From Bryobacterales bacterium (GTDB taxonomy: Bacteria; Acidobacteriota; Terriglobia; Bryobacterales; Bryobacteraceae): a stretch of DNA of 64,000 bases. Below, piece by piece: positions 53,579-62,078 of this stretch. Location of the stretch: NCBI GenBank assembly GCA_020852175.1, contig JADZBH010000044.1, positions 31,208 through 95,207 on the forward strand. Reading direction: 5' to 3'. The position numbers were made by a program, and so were the translations under genes. The notes below the pieces were generated by a model. That model ran no database searches. It was not told the DNA's origin and saw nothing but the letters and a program-made list of their open reading frames with translations. Every line of letters begins with the position of its first letter. Positions within the stretch are counted from its first letter, which is position 1.

Positions 53579-54670
53579 ATGACCAGAAACGCGAACGAGT
53601 ACGGCGAACGCCAGCGCTGGTTTCAGGAGACCCTCCGCGCGGCGGGGCTGCCGGGAGCGCTGCTGTCTTCGCCCATCAGCATCCGTTACCTCACCGGCTT
53701 CACGAGCTCGAACTCCATGCTCTTTGCCGGGGCGTCCGGCTCGGAGCTGTTCACCGATCCGCGTTACGCCCTGCAGATCGAAGGCGAGGCCGTGGCGGAC
53801 AAAAAGACCGTCGAGGGCGGCGTGCTGCTGAATGCCGTTGCCGCTTCACTCCGCCGCCGCCGCATCCGCCGCCTCGGATTCGAAGGCGGCCACCTTAGCC
53901 AGGAGAGCTACCAGCAGGTGAACGAGGCGCTGGAAGGGCGGACGGAACTGATCCCGTTGGGGCGCGACATCGAGCGCCGCCGCGCCGTCAAATCGCCTTC
54001 GGAGATCGAGGCCATCCGCCACGCCGTGGCCATCAACTCGGAAGCTTACGAACGGGCGATGAAGCGCGTGAAACCGGGCCTGCTGGAATCCGAACTGGCC
54101 GCCGAACTCGACTATCAGATGCGCAAACTGGGCGCCGGCGCAGCGGCATTTGACACGATCGTGGCTTCCGGCGCGCATTCCGCCCTGCCGCACGCCCGTC
54201 CGCGCACCGTGCCCATCAAGGCGAATGCGCTACTATTAGTTGATATGGGTGCGCAGGCCCGTGGCTATGCGAGCGATATGACCCGCATGGCATGGTCCGG
54301 CAAACCCAGCCGCCGCGCGGTGAAGCTGTACAACGCCGTGTTGCGGTCGCAGTTGGAAGCGATTCACGCCATCCGGCCCGGCGTAACGGCCTCCTCGGTG
54401 GATCTGGCGGCACGGCGAGTGCTCGAATCCGAGGGTCTTGCGGAACTATTCATCCACTCCACCGGTCACGGTCTTGGGCTGGAGATTCACGAGCATCCCC
54501 GGATTGGAAAAAGTGAAGCGTGTGAGCTGCTGCCGGGTATGGTGGTTACGGTGGAACCTGGCGTGTACGTGGAAGGCTGGGGCGGAATCCGTATTGAGGA
54601 TACCGTTCTGGTGACCGGAGACGGCTGTGAAGTGCTGACCCCGACGAGCAAGGAGTTGCGCGTTCTATAG
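53579..54670 (+). CDS. Xaa-Pro aminopeptidase, M24 family
   Basis: 363 residues. The N-terminal creatinase-like domain ([28 protein letters not shown]) and the pita-bread metallopeptidase domain are both present. Dinuclear metal ligands are visible in [20 protein letters not shown] (two Asp), [15 protein letters not shown] (His), [23 protein letters not shown] (two Glu). It releases N-terminal residues before proline. The ATG is 2 nt after the preceding stop, giving a compact operon with accB-accC downstream, an arrangement also common where efp replaces the spacer; no efp is found here. Confidence 0.92.
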   Translation: MTRNANEYGERQRWFQETLRAAGLPGALLSSPISIRYLTGFTSSNSMLFAGASGSELFTDPRYALQIEGEAVADKKTVEGGVLLNAVAASLRRRRIRRLGFEGGHLSQESYQQVNEALEGRTELIPLGRDIERRRAVKSPSEIEAIRHAVAINSEAYERAMKRVKPGLLESELAAELDYQMRKLGAGAAAFDTIVASGAHSALPHARPRTVPIKANALLLVDMGAQARGYASDMTRMAWSGKPSRRAVKLYNAVLRSQLEAIHAIRPGVTASSVDLAARRVLESEGLAELFIHSTGHGLGLEIHEHPRIGKSEACELLPGMVVTVEPGVYVEGWGGIRIEDTVLVTGDGCEVLTPTSKELRVL

Positions 54671-54724
54671 GAGGCGTGGCGCACGTTGGCAGGGCGAATG
54701 CTCTGATATCCATAACGACCATCC

Positions 54725-55192
54725 ATGACGATCGACGAAATCAAACAATTGATTGAGCTGGCCAATGAAACCGGCCTGGCGGAACTGGAAGTGGAACGCA
54801 ACGGCGAACGTGTGCGCATCCGCCGCGCCGCCGGTTTCCAGCATGACTATGTGATTCCGGCGGCCCCGGTTGCTTATGCGCCTCCCGCGCCCGCGGGCAC
54901 GGCGGCCATGCCTGCCGCCACCGCCGCGCCGGCCTCCGGCGAAGACCCCTCGCTCACCTACATCAAGGCGCCCATTGTAGGCACATTCTATGAATCGCCC
55001 GGTCCGGACGCGCCGGCTTTCGTGAAGATCGGCGACCAGGTGCAGGCGGGCCAAGTGCTGTGCATCATCGAGTCGATGAAGCTCATGAACGAGATCGAAA
55101 GCGAGACCTCCGGTGTCATCGTTTCGCGCTTCGTAGGCAACGCGCAGCCCACCGAGTACGGGCAGACCCTGTTCGCCATCCGGCCGTTGTAG
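54725..55192 (+). CDS. accB: Biotin carboxyl carrier protein of acetyl-CoA carboxylase
   Basis: 155 residues. The N-terminal [29 protein letters not shown] segment is typical of AccB; then a Pro/Ala linker (about 44-72) and the biotinyl domain ([28 protein letters not shown]) with the biotinylated Lys119 in ESMKLMNEI. It carries carboxybiotin between biotin carboxylase and carboxyltransferase for malonyl-CoA formation. It lies 54 nt after the peptidase gene and 19 nt before accC. Confidence 0.96.
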   Translation: MTIDEIKQLIELANETGLAELEVERNGERVRIRRAAGFQHDYVIPAAPVAYAPPAPAGTAAMPAATAAPASGEDPSLTYIKAPIVGTFYESPGPDAPAFVKIGDQVQAGQVLCIIESMKLMNEIESETSGVIVSRFVGNAQPTEYGQTLFAIRPL

Positions 55193-55211
55193 AGGACGCG
55201 CCAGCCACGCC

Positions 55212-56564
55212 ATGTTCCGAAAGATACTGGTAGCCAACCGCGGCGAAATCGCCCTCCGCGTCATCTGCGCGGCCAAGGAACTCGGCATCCAAACGGTTGC
55301 CGTCTATTCCGAGGCCGACCGCTACGGCCTGCATGTGCGCTTCGCCGACGAGGCCATCTGTATTGGCCCGGCCAAAAGCGCCCGCAGCTACCTCGACATT
55401 CCTTCGGTGATCAGCGCCGCCGAGATCACCAACGTCGATGCCATTCATCCCGGGTATGGCTTCCTCAGCGAGAACGCCAGCTTCGCCGAGGTGTGCGAGA
55501 CCTCGGGCATTACCTTCATTGGTCCGCGTCCCGAATTGACGCGGCTGATGGGATTGAAGCAGGAGGCCCGGGCCGCCATGGCCAAGGCCGGCATTCCCAT
55601 TTTGCCCGGCTCGCCCGACGTGCTCGCCTCGGCGGACGAGGCTCTTGAAGTGGCTCGCGAAATCGGCTATCCCGTGCTGGTGAAAGCCTCGGCCGGCGGC
55701 GGCGGCCGCGGTATGCGCGTGGTGCGCTCTCCCGAGGAGTTGCCCGCGCTGATGGCGCAGGCGCAACAGGAGGCGCAGGCCGCCTTCAACTGCCCCGATG
55801 TCTACATCGAGAAGTTTGTCGGCGCGCCGCGGCACATCGAATTTCAGGTTCTCGCCGACAACCATGGCAACGTCGAAGTCTTCGGCGAACGCGAGTGTTC
55901 CATCCAGCGCCGCCATCAGAAACTGATCGAGGAGGCCACCTCGGTGGCCGTCACGCCCGAATTGCGCGCCGCGATGTCGGAACGCCTGCGCACGGCGCTC
56001 GCAGGCGTCGGTTATTCCAACGCGGGCACCGTCGAGTTCCTCATGGATGAGGAGGGCAAGCTCTACTTCATCGAGGTGAACGCCCGCATTCAGGTGGAGC
56101 ACCCGGTGACCGAGATGATCACCGGCGTCGACCTGGTGAAAAGCCAGATTCTGATCGCCGCCGGAGCCAGGATGAGCGACATCGTTCCCAACGGGGTCGC
56201 TATCAACGGACATGCCATGGAGTGCCGCATCAACGCCGAGCACCCCGTCAAGTTCACGCCGTCGCCGGGCAAGATCACCGCGCTCAACCTGCCTGGAGGG
56301 ATTGGCGTGCGCGTGGATACCGCCGCTTACGCCGACGGCGTTATTCCGCCCTATTACGATTCCCTGGTGGCCAAGCTGGTCACCCACGGCCGCGACCGCG
56401 CCGAAGCCATCGCACGCATGCAGCGCGCGCTGGAGATGTTTGTCATCGAGGGCATCGACACCAGCATCCCGCTGCACCAGCGCATTCTCGCCCATCCCGA
56501 CTTCGCCGCCGGACGGTTGGATACGCACTTCCTGGAGCGCATGTTCGCCCAGGCGGCCGGCTGA
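55212..56564 (+). CDS. accC: Biotin carboxylase subunit of acetyl-CoA carboxylase
   Basis: 450 residues. [34 protein letters not shown] starts the biotin-carboxylase domain. The ATP-grasp core has [23 protein letters not shown] and [45 protein letters not shown], and [24 protein letters not shown] follows (VNARIQVEH). It carboxylates the biotin on AccB with ATP and bicarbonate. Last plus-strand gene before the convergent hopanoid operon, with 8 nt between stops and no evident terminator. Confidence 0.97.
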   Translation: MFRKILVANRGEIALRVICAAKELGIQTVAVYSEADRYGLHVRFADEAICIGPAKSARSYLDIPSVISAAEITNVDAIHPGYGFLSENASFAEVCETSGITFIGPRPELTRLMGLKQEARAAMAKAGIPILPGSPDVLASADEALEVAREIGYPVLVKASAGGGGRGMRVVRSPEELPALMAQAQQEAQAAFNCPDVYIEKFVGAPRHIEFQVLADNHGNVEVFGERECSIQRRHQKLIEEATSVAVTPELRAAMSERLRTALAGVGYSNAGTVEFLMDEEGKLYFIEVNARIQVEHPVTEMITGVDLVKSQILIAAGARMSDIVPNGVAINGHAMECRINAEHPVKFTPSPGKITALNLPGGIGVRVDTAAYADGVIPPYYDSLVAKLVTHGRDRAEAIARMQRALEMFVIEGIDTSIPLHQRILAHPDFAAGRLDTHFLERMFAQAAG

Positions 56565-56572
56565 AACGCCTC

Positions 56573-57385
56573 CTACCCAGCCACCGCGCGCGCCAGCGCC
56601 AGAAGCTTCTCTCCGCCGCTCAGCCCGATCCGTTCGCTGAACACGTCGTAGCCGCGCCGCTCGATTTTGTCCAGCAGCGCCGAATAGACGCCCAGCAGCG
56701 CGCGCAGGCAGGGGCGCGTGCGCGGTTCGACGTGTGACGGAAGCGCCCGCGCGGCGGCGAACAACTCGCGCGCCCGCCCGGCTTGCAACCGCAGCACCTG
56801 GCGCAGGGCCGCGGAGTCGGCGATCACGGTGACGCCGAAGCGGGCCAGGTCTTCCTGGGGCAGGTAGACGCGTCCCAGCGCCCGGTCCTCGGCCACATCG
56901 CGCAGAATGTTTGTTAACTGCACGGCCACGCCACACTGCTCGGCCAGAAGATGAGCCTCGGCGGTGTGCGCGCCGAAGATGGAGACGACGCTGATGCCCA
57001 CCACGCTCGCCACGCGGTAGCAGTAGCGGTAGAGGTCCTCGTAGGTGGCCTTCCCGGTCTCGTCGAGGTCGGAGCCGACTCCCTCGATCATTTCAAAAAA
57101 ACAGGAATGCGGAATTTCGTAGCGGGCCACCGCGTGGGCGAAGGCGGGCCAGACGGGGCCGGCGCCGGTATCTCCCCGGAGCGCGGCTTCCAGTTGGCCG
57201 CGCCAGCCGGCCAGCGCTTCCAGGCTCGCGCCGGGGCCGTCCGACAGGTCGTCGCAACGCCGGTTGAAGGCGTAGATGGCCCACAGCGCGCGCCGGCGCG
57301 CCTCGTCCACGAGAAAGAAGGCGGGGTAGAAGTTCGATCCGCGCGCCAGCCCGCGGCAATACTCGTAGGAGGCTTCCAGCGTCAT
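56573..57385 (-). CDS. hpnD: Presqualene diphosphate synthase
   Basis: 270 residues of the squalene/phytoene synthase fold. The first aspartate-rich motif is D45-D46-x-x-D49 (NRRCDDLSDG) and the second is NILRDVAEDRALGRVYLP. It condenses two farnesyl diphosphates to presqualene diphosphate, the first step of the HpnD-HpnC-HpnE route to squalene. The ATG at 57385 overlaps the hpnC stop as ATGA; an in-frame start 7 codons upstream is less likely. Last gene of the hopanoid operon. hpnE, the third enzyme, is not in the window. Confidence 0.92.
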   Translation of the reverse strand: MTLEASYEYCRGLARGSNFYPAFFLVDEARRRALWAIYAFNRRCDDLSDGPGASLEALAGWRGQLEAALRGDTGAGPVWPAFAHAVARYEIPHSCFFEMIEGVGSDLDETGKATYEDLYRYCYRVASVVGISVVSIFGAHTAEAHLLAEQCGVAVQLTNILRDVAEDRALGRVYLPQEDLARFGVTVIADSAALRQVLRLQAGRARELFAAARALPSHVEPRTRPCLRALLGVYSALLDKIERRGYDVFSERIGLSGGEKLLALARAVAG

Positions 57386-58302
57386 GCCGCGCGGCGCGCC
57401 GCCCATCGCAGCAGCCCCTTCATCAGGAGTCCCGCCCGCTCGCTTCTGGAAATGCGCGGCCGGGCGGTCAGCACGTCATGGCCGGCCTGTTCAATCTTGT
57501 CGAGAATCTTCAGCCCGCCCCGGCTGAACAGTTCCAGGTCGAGCGACAACCGGGCATCCACCATGCCCGCCAGCGGCAGTCCCTCGTGAAACATCCCGCG
57601 GGCCACATCAACGGCTTCTCGCAAGGCCGTGCGGAACCCGGGCGTGGCCCGTCCGGCGGCGATGTCGGCATCCGACGCGCCGTGACGCGCCAACAGGTCC
57701 TGGGGCAGATAGACGCGGTTCTTCTTCCAGTCCACCGACACGTCCTGCCAGAAATTGGCCAGTTGCAGCGCCGTGCAGGTGGCGTCGCTCAGGCGCTGGC
57801 GTTCGGCGTCGCGGTAACCGCACAGATATAGCACCAGGCGCCCCACCGGATTAGCCGAATGGCGGCAGTAGGCGAACACCTCGTCCCAATTGGCGTAGCG
57901 CGCGACTCGCTGGTCGTGCTCGAACGCCGTGATCAGGTCGAGAAATGGCTCGCGGGGCAGGGAATGGCGGCCAATCGTGTCCGCCAGGGCGACAAACACG
58001 GGGTGCTCCGCGCGGCCCTCATAGACGCCGCCGGTCAACTCGCGCCACCAGGACAGCAGCCGCAACGACTCCTGGGCCGAGCCGATTTCGTCGCCCAGGT
58101 CGTCGGCCCAGCGGCAGAAGGAGTACACGTTGTAGAAGTCCTGGTGAAGGCGTTTGGGCAGCAGGAAGCTGGCCACGTGAAAGTTTTCGTAATGGTGCGT
58201 GGCGAGCCAGCGTGTGTAGGCCAGGGATTCGCCGCGTTCCCAGCGGCGCCGCAGCGAAGCCTCGTCGCGGACAAACTGCGCTGGCTCCAGGAATCCTGCC
58301 AC
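57382..58302 (-). CDS. hpnC: Hydroxysqualene synthase
   Basis: 306 residues. THHYENFHVASFLLPKRLHQDFYNVYSFCRWADDLGDEIG has the first Asp motif (D67, D68, D71). LQLANFWQDVSVDWKKNRVYLP has the second (Q186-D187 ... D191). The NF-x-V-A-S start is the feature separating HpnC from HpnD. It converts presqualene diphosphate to hydroxysqualene. It overlaps hpnD by 4 nt and follows a zinc dehydrogenase gene after 3 nt. Confidence 0.92.
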   Translation of the reverse strand: MAGFLEPAQFVRDEASLRRRWERGESLAYTRWLATHHYENFHVASFLLPKRLHQDFYNVYSFCRWADDLGDEIGSAQESLRLLSWWRELTGGVYEGRAEHPVFVALADTIGRHSLPREPFLDLITAFEHDQRVARYANWDEVFAYCRHSANPVGRLVLYLCGYRDAERQRLSDATCTALQLANFWQDVSVDWKKNRVYLPQDLLARHGASDADIAAGRATPGFRTALREAVDVARGMFHEGLPLAGMVDARLSLDLELFSRGGLKILDKIEQAGHDVLTARPRISRSERAGLLMKGLLRWAARRAA

Positions 58303-58305
58303 GGC

Positions 58306-59346
58306 TTAGGGGATGATGGCCGTCTTCATGTGCCCGTTATGGCTCATGAGATAGCGCATCACCTCGAGGAGGTTGCCGAGCGGCTCCACGCGGTTCACGA
58401 AATCGCTCGCCCTGATCTCGCCGCGCGACACCGATTCGAGCGCCCGCTGGATCAGCGACGGCGTGTGATGGAAGCTTGCCTTGCAGGTGATTTCCGAGTA
58501 ATGCAGCAGCGAAGTTTCCAACGTCACGCGGCTGTCGTTCGGGCAGCCGCCGAAAAAGTTCACCACGCCGCCGCGCCGCACCATGCGCACGGCCTGCTCC
58601 CAGGTTTCCGGTATGCCCACGGCCTCGATGGCCACGTCGGCCCCATGGCCTCCGGTGAGTTTGCGCACCTCCGCCACCACGTCGGTCTCGCCGGCGCTGA
58701 CAATCAGTTCGTCGGCGCCCATGCGCGCCGCGCGGTCCACCTGCGTCCGGCGGCGGCCCACGGCGATCACGCGCGCTCCGCGCACCTTGGCCAGACGGAC
58801 GAACATCAGACCGATCGGACCCAGGCCGATCACCACCACGTCGTCGCCCGCCTTCAATCCGCTTTCGTCGGCGCCCTTCATCACGCAGGCCAGCGGTTCG
58901 ATGAGAGCGGCGTCCTGATAGGTGACGTGCTCTGGCACATGATAGGTGTTGCGCTCGACGATGCGCGACGGAATCCGCATGTACTCGGCGTAGGCGCCGT
59001 TGTTGAACAGCAGGTCCGAGCAGAGATTCTGGTTGCTCTTGCGGCAGTAGTGGCATTCGCCGCACGGAGCCGAATTGGCCGCCACGACGCGGTCGCCCGG
59101 GCGGAACTTCGTCACGGCTTCGCCCACGGCCACCACGTCGCCGGCCAGTTCGTGGCCGAACAAAGCGGGTGGCACGATCATGCGCGCGTGATAACCCCGG
59201 CGGAATACCTTCACGTCGGTACCGCACGTCAACGCGGCCCGGACACGTACCAACACATCTCCCGCAGCTATCTGGGGAACGGCCACTTCCTGCACGCGCA
59301 AGTCTTCCTTGCCGTAGAGAACGGCGGCCATCATCTGAGTCTTCAC
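58306..59346 (-). CDS. Zinc-dependent MDR dehydrogenase in the hopanoid operon (1)
   Basis: 346 residues, sorbitol-dehydrogenase-like. Catalytic zinc ligands are C41 (ALTCGTDVKV), H65 and E66 (FGHELAGD). The structural zinc site is C95, C98, C101, C109 (CGECHYCRKSNQNLC). The nucleotide loop is VVVIGLGPIGLMFVRLAKVRGA. It oxidises or reduces an alcohol/aldehyde or polyol with NAD(P). Its position between hpnG and hpnC, directly abutting the next dehydrogenase (0 nt), implies work on hopanoid side chains or a sugar precursor; this is inference. Confidence 0.88.
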   Translation of the reverse strand: MKTQMMAAVLYGKEDLRVQEVAVPQIAAGDVLVRVRAALTCGTDVKVFRRGYHARMIVPPALFGHELAGDVVAVGEAVTKFRPGDRVVAANSAPCGECHYCRKSNQNLCSDLLFNNGAYAEYMRIPSRIVERNTYHVPEHVTYQDAALIEPLACVMKGADESGLKAGDDVVVIGLGPIGLMFVRLAKVRGARVIAVGRRRTQVDRAARMGADELIVSAGETDVVAEVRKLTGGHGADVAIEAVGIPETWEQAVRMVRRGGVVNFFGGCPNDSRVTLETSLLHYSEITCKASFHHTPSLIQRALESVSRGEIRASDFVNRVEPLGNLLEVMRYLMSHNGHMKTAIIP

Positions 59347-60405
59347 TTAAAAGATCCTCTGTGGCTGAACTACAATTTTCAACGATTGCGCGTCAGGATG
59401 CAACGCGAGCGCGAATCCCCGTTCAATCTCGGTGAGCGGCAGCCTGTGGCTGACCAGCACGGCGGCGGGAATCTCACCGCTGAAAATGAGCCGCACCGAC
59501 TCAGCCTGCAGGTCAACGTCGGCGCTGTAGGAACCGGACAGAGTCCGTTCGCCGACGCAGATGTCGGCGCCGGACAGATCCAGGCGCTCCTTCGCCGAGG
59601 TCTGCGCGAACAGCACAATACGCGCTCCGGGGCGGCTGGCCGACAGGGCCTCCTCCACCAGTCCGCGCGCCGAGGTGGCGGCGATCACCAGGTCGGCTCC
59701 GCGTCCGGCGGCGAAACGCTTCATGGATTCCGGCACATTCACCTCGCGGGGGTTCCACGTCTCTTCCGCTCCGAACCGCCGTCCGAGCGCCAGGCGTTCC
59801 GGGATGGTGTCGGTGACGGCCAGCCGCACGCCGCGCAGTTTCATGAGCATGGTAAACAGCAGACCGATGGGCCCCTGGCCCTGAATCAGCACGAAATCGC
59901 CCGGCTCGGGACCGGCCTGTGAAACGGCTTTCAGGCAGGTGTTCAAGGGTTCGATGAAACTCGCCTCGTCGTAGCTGGCATGGTCCGGCAGCACCACCAC
60001 GCCGCGGCGCACGATCCAGTCCATGACGCGCACATACTGGCCGAAGCCGCCGCCGGCCGGTTCGAAGCCGGCCGTGACACCGACCTTTTTATACACCGGG
60101 CACTGGGCGTAGAGCTTGCGATCACAATAAAAACAATCTCCACAGGGAATGTGGTGGAACACCGCGGCGCGCTGGCCCGTGTGGAAGCCGCTCACGCCCT
60201 TGCCCACGCCCGCGATCACGCCGGCCGTTTCATGGCCAAAGATGCGCGGCGGCGGCAGCAGGTTGTACTCGATCTTCTTCAGGTCCGTGTGGCAGATGCC
60301 GCAGGACTCCACGCGGATGAGCAGTTCTCCCGGGCCCAGCGGCGGAACCGGAACGTCCTCGACGGCGATGGTGCTGTCGCCGCGGTAGACGGCGGCCTTC
60401 ATCAT
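59347..60405 (-). CDS. Zinc-dependent MDR dehydrogenase in the hopanoid operon (2)
   Basis: About 352 residues. VESCGICHTDLKK and FGHETAGV give the catalytic zinc ligands (C, H, E), and CGDCFYCDRKLYAQC gives the four-cysteine structural site. The nucleotide loop is FVLIQGQGPIGLLFTMLMK. It is clearly paralogous in fold to the adjacent dehydrogenase but divergent, so it is not a recent duplicate. ATG 60405 (next to a second ATG) leaves 13 nt after the hpnG stop; a start at 60441 would overlap hpnG. Substrate unknown. Confidence 0.88.
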   Translation of the reverse strand: MMKAAVYRGDSTIAVEDVPVPPLGPGELLIRVESCGICHTDLKKIEYNLLPPPRIFGHETAGVIAGVGKGVSGFHTGQRAAVFHHIPCGDCFYCDRKLYAQCPVYKKVGVTAGFEPAGGGFGQYVRVMDWIVRRGVVVLPDHASYDEASFIEPLNTCLKAVSQAGPEPGDFVLIQGQGPIGLLFTMLMKLRGVRLAVTDTIPERLALGRRFGAEETWNPREVNVPESMKRFAAGRGADLVIAATSARGLVEEALSASRPGARIVLFAQTSAKERLDLSGADICVGERTLSGSYSADVDLQAESVRLIFSGEIPAAVLVSHRLPLTEIERGFALALHPDAQSLKIVVQPQRIF

Positions 60406-60418
60406 GCCGGGAACGGGC

Positions 60419-61105
60419 TCAATCGAAGCGGGTGCTGGCAAGGAAGTCCCCCAATCTGTCGGATGCGCACGAGGCGTTCGACGCCAGGCGTTTCAGCGCG
60501 GGCAGGCCCGAGAACGGATGCAACAGGGCCAGCCGGATGACGGTGGCCGCGCGGATGCGGCCCTCGCCGTCGCGCGCCAGGTTCAGGTCGAGTCCCAGGT
60601 CCTCGCCGGCTTCGTCGCTCACGGCGCGAATAATGCGGAATGGAATGCCGTGTCCGGCGGCCAGTTGAGCCAGGGCGTGCGACTCCATGTCGACCGCGGC
60701 GGCGCGCGTTCGCGCGAAGGCTTTCCGTTTGTCGCCGGCCGTGGTGACTACATGGTCCACTCCCAGAATTTCACCTGGCTCGCCCCCGGCCTGCCGGCAA
60801 ACGACGATGTCGCCGATGCGGAGATGGGGCGCCAGTGCGCCGCAATAGCCCGTGCTGACGATGAGCGAGGGCCGTGCGTGCGCCAGCGCCTCCTCGGCGG
60901 CGCGCAGGGCCAGACGCGCGCCGGCGCCGTTGGCGGCCAGCAGGAAGCGCGTGCCGCCGCACCAGCCTTCGGCGGCGTAATCCAGGCCCCAGTCGAGCAG
61001 GCGCGGCTTCTCCAGCCGGCGCGCGAAGGCCGCCAGTTCGCGGCGTTCGGAAGCCACCAGGAGAATCGTGCGTTCGGAGGGCTGGGGCATGTCAGCAGTA
61101 GCCAT
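60419..61105 (-). CDS. hpnG: Hopanoid-associated nucleoside phosphorylase
   Basis: About 228 residues of the nucleoside phosphorylase/MTA-SAH nucleosidase fold. ILLVASERRELAAFARRLEKP starts the domain; IVSTGYCGALAPHLRIGDIVV and AAVDMESHALAQLAAGHGIPFRIIRAVSDEAGEDL (the nucleoside-binding DMES and late Asp) are the HpnG-type motifs. HpnG removes adenine from adenosylhopane to give a ribosyl-hopane, the route to C35 bacteriohopanepolyols. The HpnH enzyme that makes adenosylhopane is not in the window. The start is either 61105 (overlapping hpnA by 14 nt) or 61090 (1 nt after it). Confidence 0.88.
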   Translation of the reverse strand: MATADMPQPSERTILLVASERRELAAFARRLEKPRLLDWGLDYAAEGWCGGTRFLLAANGAGARLALRAAEEALAHARPSLIVSTGYCGALAPHLRIGDIVVCRQAGGEPGEILGVDHVVTTAGDKRKAFARTRAAAVDMESHALAQLAAGHGIPFRIIRAVSDEAGEDLGLDLNLARDGEGRIRAATVIRLALLHPFSGLPALKRLASNASCASDRLGDFLASTRFD

Positions 61106-62066
61106 TCTCGCGGAACCAGGCGACGGCGCGCGCCAGCGCTCCGCCCACTGGCTGGGGCTGGAAGCCCAGATCGCGCCGGGCCTTGTCACATGAAACCCAC
61201 ATTTTTTTCCGCGCCATCCGTACGCCTTCCAGCGGCGCCCGCGGGGCCTTGCCCGTCAGGTTCGCCCACCCCGTGCTGATCATGCCCACCGTGTAAGCGG
61301 CCGCGTAGGGCAGCTTCACCTTTGGCGCTGGACGTCCGGCCGCTGGAGCCAGGCGCTCCAGGATCTGGCGCAGGGTCAGGTTCTCCGAGCCGAGGATGTA
61401 GCGTTCGCCCGGCGAGCCGCGTTCGGCCGCCAGCAGGTGGCCCAGCGCGCAGTCGCGTACGTCCACCAGGTTCAGCCCGGTATCGACGTAAGCCGGCATC
61501 CGCCCGCACAGGAAGTCCAAAACAATTTTGCCGGTCGGCGTGGGTTTGATGTCCCGTTCGCCCACGGGCGCCGTCGGGTTCACGATCATCACGGGACGTC
61601 CCCGGCCGGCTTCGGCCAGCGCGTACTGTTCGGCGAGGAATTTTGACCGCTTGTAATTGCCCGACATCTCTTCGAGCGTCACGGGGGTGTTTTCGTCGCC
61701 GTGCGCGCCCGGAGGCACGCCAATGCAACCCACCGTGGAGGTATAGACGAACCGGCGTACGCCCGCCTCCCAGGCGGCGAACATCAGGTTGCGGGTGCCG
61801 TCCAGATTGGTCGCATAGAGTTCCATCGGATCCCTGGTCCACAGCCGGTAATCGGCGGCCACGTGATACACCACGTCGCAGCCGCGCACGGCTTCGCGCA
61901 GCATGTCCGGTTCGCGCAGATCGCCCCGCACCACTTCGCCCTTCAATCCGCCGGCCTTGCTGCCGGGCCGCAGCAGCAGGCGCGTCGGCACGCCCCGCTC
62001 CTCCAGCAGCCGCGCCACATGCCAGCCGAGGAACCCCGAGGCGCCTGTAACCAGGGAAGGAGACAT
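61092..62066 (-). CDS. hpnA: Hopanoid-associated sugar epimerase (extended SDR)
   Basis: 324 residues. The Rossmann NAD loop VTGASGFLGWHVARLLEERG is followed by VYHVAADYRLWTRDP and the catalytic Tyr-x-x-x-Lys in GNYKRSKFLAEQ. LNLVDVRDCALGHLLAAERG and RYILGSENLTLRQIL are characteristic of HpnA. The family is tied to hopanoid clusters and predicted to act on a sugar-like head group; its exact step is not settled. It lies 12 nt after shc and runs into hpnG. Confidence 0.9.
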   Translation of the reverse strand: MSPSLVTGASGFLGWHVARLLEERGVPTRLLLRPGSKAGGLKGEVVRGDLREPDMLREAVRGCDVVYHVAADYRLWTRDPMELYATNLDGTRNLMFAAWEAGVRRFVYTSTVGCIGVPPGAHGDENTPVTLEEMSGNYKRSKFLAEQYALAEAGRGRPVMIVNPTAPVGERDIKPTPTGKIVLDFLCGRMPAYVDTGLNLVDVRDCALGHLLAAERGSPGERYILGSENLTLRQILERLAPAAGRPAPKVKLPYAAAYTVGMISTGWANLTGKAPRAPLEGVRMARKKMWVSCDKARRDLGFQPQPVGGALARAVAWFRENGYC

Positions 62067-62078
62067 ACGGGATGCGGA

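Noticed and set aside
55116..56936. A 606-codon minus-strand open frame across accC.
   Set aside because: It is antisense to accC and runs into hpnD in another frame; no recognisable protein features.
57859..59922. A 687-codon plus-strand open frame across hpnC and the first dehydrogenase.
   Set aside because: It is a high-G+C antisense shadow of two recognisable minus-strand enzymes, with biased composition and no motifs.
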